From: Candidatus Methylomirabilis sp.
Lineage (GTDB): Bacteria; Oederibacteriota; PGYV01; DYJU01
Length of the DNA stretch: 37,624 nucleotides
Direction: 5' to 3'
Assembly: GCA_020722985.1 (NCBI GenBank)
Contig: DYJU01000016.1
Location: 1-37,624 of the forward strand
The notes below the pieces were generated by a model, which did not search any database, was not told where the DNA came from, and saw nothing but the letters and a program-made list of their open reading frames with translations. The translations under genes were made by a program, and so were the position numbers. This document shows positions 17,835 to 24,562 of this stretch, piece after piece; the stretch's first letter is position 1; every line of letters starts with the position of its first letter.

Positions 17835-17983
17835 CCCTCTCCCCCTGGGGGAGAGGGCAAGGGTGAGAGGGTATTGCTCTCGTTAAGTATTTTTCCCAGC
17901 ATCTGCTCTTTATTATTTCCTGCTGTCCAGCAACCGTAACAAAAAACCCCCTCATCCTATCCTTCTCCCCTCTGGGGAGAAGG
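17835..17983 (+). repeat. 149-bp double-hairpin repeat element, copy 1
   Basis: Left end 17835-17871 contains the palindrome CCCTCTCCCCCTGGGGGAGA followed by GGGCAAGGGTGAGAGGG. Right end 17947-17983 is its inverted counterpart (CCCCCTCATCC..., then CCTTCTCCCC/GGGGAGAAGG). Each end alone folds into a hairpin, and the ends also pair with each other. The centre begins TATTGCTCTCGTTAAGTAT. The same element, the same length and orientation, lies at 24103-24251. No gene is encoded. It is much richer in G+C than its surroundings. Confidence 0.85.
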
Positions 17984-17995
17984 AATTTCTTTTTG

Positions 17996-18307
17996 TAATA
18001 TTTTAACCACTGGTAAAGCAAAATTGCTCCATAAATAAATTTTTTTATTTTGTCATTTTAAAGTCAGGCGAATGATTAACTCTATTTTCTATTATTCACT
18101 TAACAAAGCAATCTTGCTTTTATTACCGATCGCCTTTTTATCTTGTCTTCTTTCGTTTTTTAACTACGAGATTACTTCGTCAGATTCATATTACTCTTAT
18201 TTTTTCCTCTTAACTTTCCTTTCGGTTTTCCCGAGAATGACAAAGCCATGTATTTTCTTTATAGTAACCACACTTTTACAAGTGGACTTCTGCTGGCTGA
18301 ACTATTA
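17996..18307 (+). repeat. dispersed MITE-like element, copy with both ends (312 bp)
   Basis: Left end TAATATTTTAACCACTGG (17996-18013) and right end CTGCTGGCTGAACTATTA (18290-18307) are imperfect inverted repeats of each other. Inside, GTCATTTTAAAGTCAGGCGAATGAT, AACAAAGCAATCTTGCTTTTATTACC and TCTTGTCTTCTTTCGTTTTTTAACT match the 5722-6038 copy in order. It starts 12 bp after the 149-bp element. The rest of the gap to CpaB (18308-18416) shows nothing I can support. Confidence 0.75.
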
Positions 18308-18416
18308 GAATAAAATAGGAATTTATAAAACAAAATTTCCACTTGTTCATGATTTGCAAAGAAGGATAGTAAAAAATTATTGCCTCGTAACAATCCACTT
18401 TTATTATTCAAAATTA

Positions 18417-19184
18417 TCAAAATTCCTCTCTTTTTTGTATTATTAATCTTTCTTCTTCTCCTTTTTCTGTCTTTTTTATCTGATTTAAAATATCATTAAA
18501 GGAAACCTGCTTTATTTTTTCTATTGTTCTATCGCCTATTGGTCTTAAAGCTAAACTAATTTTCCCTTTTTGCCGCGCAAAAGTAATTATTTCTGCTTCC
18601 TCTGGATTTACAGCAAAGGTCACAGTAGAATAAATACTTTCTTTACCAGACATTTTAAAATTATTTCCGACAGCTATTACTTTAACTACCTGCAAAATGG
18701 TTGCCGTGCATAATTTTTTTTCATGAACATCTTCATAAGTTAATATCAAATCAACAAAATCACCTGGCCTTATCATATAACTTACACCTGTTACATCATC
18801 AACACCTATACTTACAGCCCGCAAGCCCAATGGAATTGCAGTATTTAATTCAGAACTCCTTTCTGTTATTTTATTAATAAGTATCGGTTCTCCTTTTATA
18901 AAAGGACCTATGGCAACTTTTTTTAATACTTTTTTAGGTTCTTTAAGATGTGCTTCGGTTACCCATTTTTTAGGCATATTAGCAAAATCTATCATCTCTT
19001 CTGTAATTTCTGACCAGGCAGGTATATATTTAGCAGCAACTATCACTTTTACTGGTTCAATTTTTTGCATAATAAATTTTTCTTTTTCATTAATAAAAAG
19101 ATAGGTAAGCAGTGCAGCAAAAATTCCTGAAATTAAAGAAAGCAAAAGTAACTTTGTTTCGGTTTTCATTTCTTTTAAGTTCAT
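18417..19184 (-). CDS. cpaB: Flp pilus assembly protein CpaB/RcpC
   Basis: 255 residues. One N-terminal transmembrane helix at about residues 11-30 (LLLLSLISGIFAALLTYLFI) is followed by a SAF domain (KVIVAAKYIPAWSEITEEMI, then GPFIKGEPILINKI) and a C-terminal RcpC-type domain (AIPLGLRAVSIGVDDVTGVS, RPGDFVDLILTYE). CpaB is a periplasmic part of the Tad secretion machine that probably guides or stabilises the secretin. It is last in the Tad operon here; the secretin CpaC, normally next to cpaB, is absent and replaced by repeats. AAGGAGAAAAAG precedes the ATG. Confidence 0.92.
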   Translation of the reverse strand: MNLKEMKTETKLLLLSLISGIFAALLTYLFINEKEKFIMQKIEPVKVIVAAKYIPAWSEITEEMIDFANMPKKWVTEAHLKEPKKVLKKVAIGPFIKGEPILINKITERSSELNTAIPLGLRAVSIGVDDVTGVSYMIRPGDFVDLILTYEDVHEKKLCTATILQVVKVIAVGNNFKMSGKESIYSTVTFAVNPEEAEIITFARQKGKISLALRPIGDRTIEKIKQVSFNDILNQIKKTEKGEEERLIIQKREEF

Positions 19185-19206
19185 CTTTTTCTCCTTATTT
19201 TTTATT

Positions 19207-19968
19207 TTATCCTATTATACTAAAATAAAGTTTATCTTTAATTATTGAAAAAAACACAAAGTATTCATCATTGTCTTTTTTTATAAATAAAAATTTATAA
19301 TCGCTTTTATTGTCATTATTTAATTTTGTTATCTGCCATTTTTCATTTTTAAGATTTTTCAACCACTTTTCTGAAGCAAAATCAAATTCCCGCGTATCAA
19401 AAACGCCGTGATAAAAAAAATTATATTTACTTTTTAATCCCGGAAAGTTGACATATAAAATTTCCGTTAACTCATCAGGCAATTTTAATTTTTTAATCTT
19501 CTTTATATTTATCTTTTCATCTATATTTGCTGGAATTTTCATAATAACAACATTTGTTCTATCAGAATTCGTTGAAGCAGCAACCAGATTACCAGTTTTA
19601 TTTTTATCAATATAGAATAAATAATCAAAATCAGGATTAAAAAATTCTTCTCTGTTATTTAATAATAAAAATGCTAACATTTTTATATTTTTATTATCAA
19701 TTATTTTTAATTTTTTTTCTTTAGCATAATTTTGATAATAACCAATAACATCTCCCTGATGAGAATCAGTTAAAAAATTTTTCATATTTACTTTTTTACC
19801 ATTTACTAAAAATTCACTAAAATTTAAATTCCCTGAAATTTTAAATCCATCAAAGTTATTTATATTAACCATATCATCATAAATAAACGCAAACATGCAG
19901 GAGGGAAAAATAGAAATAAAAATTAAAAATATATAAATTTTATTAAATTTAATTGTTTTTTTCATCAT
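19207..19968 (-). CDS. unknown exported protein in Tad locus
   Basis: 253 residues; I do not recognise the family. Residues 9-28 are a hydrophobic signal peptide (IYIFLIFISIFPSCMFAF); a cysteine lies inside the hydrophobic segment, but its context (FPSC) is a poor lipobox. The rest is Lys/Asn/Phe-rich with no cysteine pair or transmembrane helix. It sits between the second TadE gene and cpaB: its start overlaps the TadE end by 20 bp and AGGAAAG precedes tandem ATGs. Position suggests a pilus-related periplasmic role, as an inference only. Confidence 0.75.
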   Translation of the reverse strand: MMKKTIKFNKIYIFLIFISIFPSCMFAFIYDDMVNINNFDGFKISGNLNFSEFLVNGKKVNMKNFLTDSHQGDVIGYYQNYAKEKKLKIIDNKNIKMLAFLLLNNREEFFNPDFDYLFYIDKNKTGNLVAASTNSDRTNVVIMKIPANIDEKINIKKIKKLKLPDELTEILYVNFPGLKSKYNFFYHGVFDTREFDFASEKWLKNLKNEKWQITKLNNDNKSDYKFLFIKKDNDEYFVFFSIIKDKLYFSIIG

Positions 19969-20455
19969 CTTTCCTCACATCAAAAATTTGAACTAATTTT
20001 GTTATCATATTATCAAGTGTTAAATTAAAACTTCCACCATGTGCTGTATGAAGGTCGGTGGTTAATTTAATTTGTTTTTTACCTGTAATTAAAGAAAATA
20101 AAGGCAGGAGTTTTTCCTTATAAGATATAATAACCCTGATGCTTATAAATTTATTAAAAACATTTATCAGGAAATTTCCTTTTAAATTATCTCCTAAAAA
20201 ACTTTTATATTTAATATCTAAATTTTCATATTTTAAGCCTAAAATTTTAGAATAATTTTCAACAAATTCGTTAACATTTTCTTCTTCATCTATATCAGAA
20301 GTTATATACATCATTATTTCTCTTTCTAAAATTGCAATTTTTATTTTTGTTATAAAAATTTCAGCGAACTGCCATATTCCAATAAAAAAGACCAGAAGAA
20401 TTGGAATTAAAATCACAAACTCTGCTAATGCCTGTGCTTTATTTTTTCTTTTCAT
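19949..20455 (-). CDS. TadE-like minor pseudopilin (second copy)
   Basis: 168 residues from the ATG at 20455. The longer reading frame to 20554 would run deep into the upstream gene and lacks sense. N-terminus MKRKNKAQALAEFVILIP shows a type IV prepilin-like site: cleavage after Ala7, mature Gln1, Glu at mature +5, then a hydrophobic helix (FVILIPILLVFFIGIWQFAEIF). This matches the TadE family. The C-terminal region is a short soluble domain. Its start follows the TadG-like stop by one base; no strong ribosome site is seen, so translation may be coupled. Confidence 0.85.
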   Translation of the reverse strand: MKRKNKAQALAEFVILIPILLVFFIGIWQFAEIFITKIKIAILEREIMMYITSDIDEEENVNEFVENYSKILGLKYENLDIKYKSFLGDNLKGNFLINVFNKFISIRVIISYKEKLLPLFSLITGKKQIKLTTDLHTAHGGSFNLTLDNMITKLVQIFDVRKDDEKNN

Positions 20456-20456
20456 T

Positions 20457-21539
20457 TTAATGTAATAAAAATTTACTGAATACTTTTTCGTCAAACATCC
20501 CTGTATCAACAGGCAACCCTGCCCTTTCAATTCGCGGGGAATATTTTGCACCATTCAAATCCTTAACATCCAAAGAACCACCATCTATTACAACTTTTGA
20601 CACTGTCAGAAAAAAATTATTTGGTTTTATTTCTTTTTTCTTTTCATCTTTAAAAAGATTCTTTGCAACTAAAAACTCATTTCCCCACTTTAAACTTGCG
20701 ACCCAGATACAATGTTCTCCTTTTTCTTCAATAAAAGTTTTCAAATTGCCTTTCTCAGTTGAAAACCCATACTTATTCACAACTTCGCGTGTTACAAAAT
20801 ATCTTCTATTTCCATTTTCTGTCATAACAGCCATTATCATCTGCCATCTCCTTGCCTTTGAATTATAGAAAACATTAGAAGAATCAACATATATTTTTTT
20901 GTCTTTATTTTTGTAATAGTATTTAACTTCTGTTTCTAAAATTTCTGTTGCTGTCTGCCTCCTTAAATTTAGATTCGGGATTATGGAATAATCATTTTCT
21001 GATGAAGAACTTGAAAAATTTTTAATATTATTTAAAAAATCATTATTAAAATCTATTTTTTCTAAAATATCAGGCAGAACAGAAGAAAGCCCGGGAAAGG
21101 AAAAAGAATTATTAGATTCTGACGAGTCACTTTCGCCCACTTCTTTATTAAATAAAGGCACACTTAATACTTTATTTTCATATCCATTTAATAAAACCAT
21201 TCCGAATATAAAATAAGGCGAAATACCCATGATAAAATCCTGTATCCCCTGGACTGCATCAATTGTTGTTTTACACGCACCAAGAGTTACTGCTGTAACA
21301 GCATACGCACCTGCAAGTCCTTTATTACTTAATGAAGCTATATTTAATATCCTTGAATACCATAAACCACCTTCTAAGGCCGCGGAATCGCAAATATTCT
21401 GCATGTGAATTTTTTTGTAAATCAGATTACCTGTTTCAATAACTAAAAAAGTAATCATAAAAATTATAATAAAAACAAATATAGCCATAATAAGTATCTG
21501 TCCTTTATTTTTGCCAGTTATTTTTTTACTCTTCTTCAT
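20457..21539 (-). CDS. TadG-like protein (TadE/G-type N-terminus)
   Basis: 360 residues. After NKGQILIMAIF (residues 11-21), a hydrophobic helix of about 25 residues (FVFIIIFMITFLVIETGNLIY) and then HMQNICDSAALEGGL, a phrase typical of the TadG/Flp-Tad membrane-anchored family where the helix is followed by a DAAALAGG-like segment. Unlike the Flp and TadE proteins here, it lacks Glu at +5 after the Gly-Gln site (Met instead), so it may not be processed. The large rest, with a Ser-rich stretch near residue 120-175, is exported. It overlaps the first TadE gene by 14 bp. Confidence 0.8.
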   Translation of the reverse strand: MKKSKKITGKNKGQILIMAIFVFIIIFMITFLVIETGNLIYKKIHMQNICDSAALEGGLWYSRILNIASLSNKGLAGAYAVTAVTLGACKTTIDAVQGIQDFIMGISPYFIFGMVLLNGYENKVLSVPLFNKEVGESDSSESNNSFSFPGLSSVLPDILEKIDFNNDFLNNIKNFSSSSSENDYSIIPNLNLRRQTATEILETEVKYYYKNKDKKIYVDSSNVFYNSKARRWQMIMAVMTENGNRRYFVTREVVNKYGFSTEKGNLKTFIEEKGEHCIWVASLKWGNEFLVAKNLFKDEKKKEIKPNNFFLTVSKVVIDGGSLDVKDLNGAKYSPRIERAGLPVDTGMFDEKVFSKFLLH

Positions 21540-22104
21540 TAAAAGGGCACCTCATTATCGCATTAGATTTTATAAGATAATAAGGATTATTTAATTTAAC
21601 CAAAATAAATTTTTTAAAATAATCAACATCTTCTTCCTTATTAAAAAATCCAAAAATTTTATTCACAAAAGGAACTTTAAGTGGCATATAATATTTTACT
21701 TTAACATTAATAAATTTTTCTTTTGAACCTTCTACATCAACCTGTTCTATTTCAACTTCGCTTTTTTCTATTTTTTCTAAAATAAAATTAAATAAAATAT
21801 TTTTTCCTGTTTCCAGAGAAAATGTTTCTTTTGAATTGATAATTGATAGAATAAGTTTCATTATATTATCTGCCTGTTTTGCATTTTCTATTTTTTCATC
21901 GCTATAATAATATGAAACAGCAACCCTGCCCACAATATAAGCAGTATATTTTACAAGAAAAGTATTTATTATAATAAAAGAAAATTGTATAAGTCCTAAG
22001 GAAAACAAAAGAAAAATTGGTAAAATTAAAGAAAATTCCACCATGCTCTGTGCTTTTGTTTTCCTTATTTTAAATCCATAAATTTTAAAATTTTTATTCA
22101 TCAT
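21526..22104 (-). CDS. TadE-like minor pseudopilin (first copy)
   Basis: 192 residues. Prepilin site KTKAQSMVEFSLILPIF: cleavage likely after Ala18, with Glu23 at mature +5 and Phe next, then a hydrophobic helix (FSLILPIFLLFSLGLIQFSF). This is the TadE family pattern. The domain after it is about 150 residues and includes YYMPLKVPFVNKIFGFF. TadE proteins are minor pilins of the Flp pilus. It overlaps the flp end by 11 bp with tandem ATGs, suggesting coupling. Confidence 0.87.
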   Translation of the reverse strand: MMNKNFKIYGFKIRKTKAQSMVEFSLILPIFLLFSLGLIQFSFIIINTFLVKYTAYIVGRVAVSYYYSDEKIENAKQADNIMKLILSIINSKETFSLETGKNILFNFILEKIEKSEVEIEQVDVEGSKEKFINVKVKYYMPLKVPFVNKIFGFFNKEEDVDYFKKFILVKLNNPYYLIKSNAIMRCPFNEEE

Positions 22105-22294
22105 TTAAGTCATCTTTTTTATCTATACTGTCCTGGACTTCTGAGTTTATGGTATCAGCGGCATCTTTAAATGACTTCTTTACATTTCCGCCAAATAATT
22201 TTAATCCGCCAATAACCAAAATAGCAATAAGAGCAATGATAAGTATATACTCAACAAGCCCTTGCGCCCTTCTACCTCTTAAAACTTTTTTCAT
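22094..22294 (-). CDS. flp: Flp-type major pilin
   Basis: 66 residues from ATG at 22294; AAAGGAGGTG lies 7 bases upstream. A GTG three codons earlier falls inside that ribosome site and is rejected. The prepilin site is Ala10-Gln11 in MKKVLRGRRAQGLVEYI, with Glu15 at mature +5, Tyr16 at +6, and a hydrophobic helix (ILIIALIAILVIGGLKLF) behind it; then a short acidic and polar tail (DSIDKKDDLNDE). This is a class IVb Flp pilin. The ribosome site is the strongest in the cluster, which fits a pilin made in bulk. Confidence 0.92.
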   Translation of the reverse strand: MKKVLRGRRAQGLVEYILIIALIAILVIGGLKLFGGNVKKSFKDAADTINSEVQDSIDKKDDLNDE

Positions 22295-22311
22295 TTTAAG
22301 CACCTCCTTTT

Positions 22312-22476
22312 TTATGGTATTGGTAAAGAAATTATAAATAAGAAATTTTTTAAAAAATTAGCAAATAAAAGTGCGAAAAATTTACTCATCAATAAACTTA
22401 AAATAAATATAAAAAAAACTATTAATATATATTCAACAATCGCCTGTGCCTTTTTACCTCTTATCAATTTTTTCAC
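22312..22476 (-). CDS. cryptic second Flp-like pilin ORF (54 aa)
   Basis: A 54-residue frame starting at a GTG (22474-22476) and overlapping the end of the TPR gene in another frame. N-terminus MKKLIRGKKAQAIVEYILIV is almost the same, residue by residue, as the Flp N-terminus: MKK-x-x-RG-K/R-K/R-AQ-x-x-VEYILI, with the cleavage Ala at 10 and Glu at 15. The remaining part is a long hydrophobic stretch (VFFIFILSLLM, then FFALLFANFLKNFLFIISLP) without the polar tail of Flp. Its stop lies just ahead of the flp ribosome site. No good ribosome site precedes the GTG, so it may be coupled to the TPR gene, or it may be a decaying duplicate. The reading frame itself is intact. Confidence 0.7.
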   Translation of the reverse strand: MKKLIRGKKAQAIVEYILIVFFIFILSLLMSKFFALLFANFLKNFLFIISLPIP

Positions 22477-23797
22477 CAACTTTTATTGTATTTAATTCTT
22501 CTATTTTTTTTATGCCTGTTTTTGCTTCTGTATTTTCAGCATCAAGCCGTAAAATATATTCGTATTTACTTTTCGCTTTTTCAAGTAATCCCTGATTTAT
22601 TAATGTTTCAGCATCAGCAATTAACTTTTTTATTTTTTCCTGTTTATGTATTTTTGCCTCTTCTAATTTTGCTTTTGCAATTTCTATATTTTTCTTTGCT
22701 TGCTCATCATCCGGGTTGATTTTTAAGACTTCATCCCAGTATTTGCATGCACTTTCATAATCGCCTTTTTCAAAACAGGCAACTCCTTTGTTATAAAGTT
22801 GATTGACTTTCTTTTGAGTTTTTTCCTTTTCATTGAATATCGCAAGTTTAATTTTTAACTCTTTTTCCATATCTTTTGCGGAAATATTCTTCTCATTAAA
22901 TTCTAATGCTTCTTTTATTTTTTCATAAGATTCTCTCATTTTATTTTCTTCTTTTAATGCTTTAGCTTTTTCAAAAAGTTCATTGCTTATCCTGTTAAAT
23001 TCATTTACATAAAATTCGGCATGTTTATTGTTCTTATTATTGATATAAACCTTTTCATATAAACTTCTCGCTTTTTTTATCTCGCCGTCTGTCCTGGCTT
23101 TATCTGCCTGTTCTATTAACCTATCCTCATCTTCTTTATCCTTTATACTTAACAATTTTTCTTGAGACAAATTTAAAAATTTTTTAACCTGATTGTTAGC
23201 GGCGTCAAGATCTTTTGCTTTTTCAAATTTTTCAATTGCCTCTTTATATAAACCTTTTCTATAAAAAGCCATTCCTTTTTCATATAATTCCTTTACTAAA
23301 CTCTGAAATGGTTTTGTATCATCAAATAAAAACTCCTCATTACTGATTTCTTTTATCATCTGGCTTGCAGTTTTATTTTCTTTATCAAGTTTTAAAATAT
23401 CCTGAAGTTCTGCTAAAGCATTTAATAATTTACTTTCTTTATAATATTTATTTGCCTTTTCAAACCTATTCATAATTAAATTGGTTTCTGAATTTTCCAC
23501 GGAATTATTTGTTATTTGCTCTCCCTTTACTTCTGCTATTATTTGATTTAAAATTTCCGTATTTTCTTTTTTTAATTGAATAATTACCCGGATTTCCTCT
23601 AAAAAACTTTTATGATAATTTTTTTCAAAATATTGTTGGGCTAATTTTATATGTTTTTTAATAATAAAATTATTTTCTACCGAATAGAGTTTTTCCAATT
23701 CTGCTTTAATATCAAGGGATAAAATATTCTCATATAATACAATTAATACCAAAATCAATATAAAAAAACTTTTATAAATTTTAAATATTATTCTCAT
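22454..23797 (-). CDS. TPR-repeat protein, first gene of the Tad cluster
   Basis: 447 residues. Residues 8-25 form a hydrophobic signal or anchor helix (YKSFFILILVLIVLYENIL). The rest is charged and helical, with TPR-type units such as YRKGLYKEAIEKFEKAKDL, RARSLYEKV-like segments, and ACFEKGDYESACKYWDEVL. TPR lipoproteins/periplasmic proteins such as TadD are usual partners in Tad loci, but this one is longer and I cannot name it TadD. AGAGGG precedes the ATG, and a strong predicted promoter lies upstream at 23826-23854. Confidence 0.82.
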   Translation of the reverse strand: MRIIFKIYKSFFILILVLIVLYENILSLDIKAELEKLYSVENNFIIKKHIKLAQQYFEKNYHKSFLEEIRVIIQLKKENTEILNQIIAEVKGEQITNNSVENSETNLIMNRFEKANKYYKESKLLNALAELQDILKLDKENKTASQMIKEISNEEFLFDDTKPFQSLVKELYEKGMAFYRKGLYKEAIEKFEKAKDLDAANNQVKKFLNLSQEKLLSIKDKEDEDRLIEQADKARTDGEIKKARSLYEKVYINNKNNKHAEFYVNEFNRISNELFEKAKALKEENKMRESYEKIKEALEFNEKNISAKDMEKELKIKLAIFNEKEKTQKKVNQLYNKGVACFEKGDYESACKYWDEVLKINPDDEQAKKNIEIAKAKLEEAKIHKQEKIKKLIADAETLINQGLLEKAKSKYEYILRLDAENTEAKTGIKKIEELNTIKVGEKIDKR

Positions 23798-23825
23798 AAA
23801 AACCCTCTATAATTGTTTGTGGGAA

Positions 23826-23854
23826 TTTATATTATAAATTCTTTGATTTGTCAA
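23826..23854 (-). promoter_or_regulatory. consensus sigma-70 promoter for the Tad cluster
   Basis: Minus strand TTGACA (complement of 23849-23854), 17 bp, TATAAA (complement of 23826-23831), about 28 bp before the TPR gene start. A leader of only about 20 bases is implied. Confidence 0.75.
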
Positions 23855-23929
23855 TAAAAATTTTAAAATACTTGGGAATAAGGATAGACCTGTCGGACAC
23901 TTAAAGAAGTTAAAAATATAGTAATAATT

Positions 23930-24095
23930 AAAGTATTTAATTCACCAGGCAAGTGAGATTTATTTTTTCAACCTGCCAGATTGCTTCGTTATGCTCATAT
24001 TCCCCTTGATTTTTCTTTCTATACCATTTTTCGTCTTCCACCAAAATGACACCATCAGTTGTTAAACTTTTACAATAATTTTTCCTTCATCCTAT
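23930..24095 (+). repeat. right-half fragment of the dispersed repeat
   Basis: Contains the repeat words AACCTGCCAGATTGCTTCGTTATGCTCATATT and CTTCCACCAAAATGACACCATCAG and ends with GTTAAACTTTTACAATAA. Left part is missing or too degraded. It is followed directly by the 149-bp element. Confidence 0.5.
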
Positions 24096-24102
24096 CCTTT
24101 TT

Positions 24103-24251
24103 CTCCTCTCCCCTAAGGTGGAGGGCAAAGGTGATGGGGTATTGCTCTCGTTAAGTATCTTTTCCAGAACACCCTCTTTATTATTTCCTGCCGTATACCA
24201 ACCTCAACAACAAACCCCCTCATCCTATCCTTCTCCCCTCTGGGGAGAAGG
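24103..24251 (+). repeat. 149-bp double-hairpin repeat element, copy 2
   Basis: Same length and same orientation as 17835-17983. Left end 24103-24139 (CTCCTCTCCCCTAAGGTGGA...GGTGATGGGG), centre beginning TATTGCTCTCGTTAAGTATC and including CTCTTTATTATTTCCTGC, right end 24215-24251 identical in sequence to copy 1 over all 37 bases by eye. Two direct copies flank 18417-23797, the Tad cluster. It contains no gene. Confidence 0.85.
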
Positions 24252-24255
24252 AACT

Positions 24256-24550
24256 TCCTTAGGTAATAGTATCACCTATTGCCTTCTCTACTTGTCTTAT
24301 TTCGCTTTCAACTGCCAAATTGCTTAATCTGGCTCATATACCCTTATTTTCCCCTCTATACTCCTCTTTCGGCTTCCTAAGAATGACAACTATTCTTTGT
24401 CATTTTAAAGTCATGCGAACAAGCCCCTTTATCTTCTATTCTCCGGTTATAGACGCCCAGGGATGGGCGTCTCTACCTTCTAAATGTCAGACGGATGATA
24501 ACTTCTGCCCCCTATAACCTTTTAACTTTCGCCTGACTCAGCAAAACGTC
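24256..24550 (+). repeat. rearranged dispersed repeat with hairpin
   Basis: Begins with TAGGTAATAGTATCACC, then the central words in the usual order: CTGCCAAATTGCTTAATCTGGCTCATAT, CTCTTTCGGCTTCCTAAGAATGACAA. It then restarts with TTTGTCATTTTAAAGTCATGCGAAC, and next has the hairpin cassette and the CAGACGGATGATAACTT continuation also seen at 6100-6130. So two repeat fragments are joined in a changed order. No gene is present. Confidence 0.6.
24451..24472. repeat. short palindromic hairpin (AGACGCCC...GGGCGTCT)
   Basis: Perfect 8-bp arms around AGGGAT. It differs from the 6079-6100 copy at the fifth base of the arm pair (C:G here, A:T there). Confidence 0.8.
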
Positions 24551-24562
24551 AAAATTATTTTT

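Noticed and set aside
17821-18021. 66-codon minus-strand frame over the 149-bp element
   Set aside because: It lies across the double-hairpin repeat and MITE end; the frame is not kept in the second copy at 24103-24251.
20456-20554. Longer N-terminus for the second TadE-like protein
   Set aside because: It would lie inside the TadG-like gene and place a non-leader sequence before the prepilin site.
22295-22303. GTG start three codons upstream of the flp ATG
   Set aside because: That GTG is within the ribosome site AAAGGAGGTG; the ATG at 22294 has proper spacing and gives a usual Flp leader.
24118-24327. 69-codon plus-strand frame over the second 149-bp element
   Set aside because: It crosses repeat borders and has no ribosome site or coding pattern.
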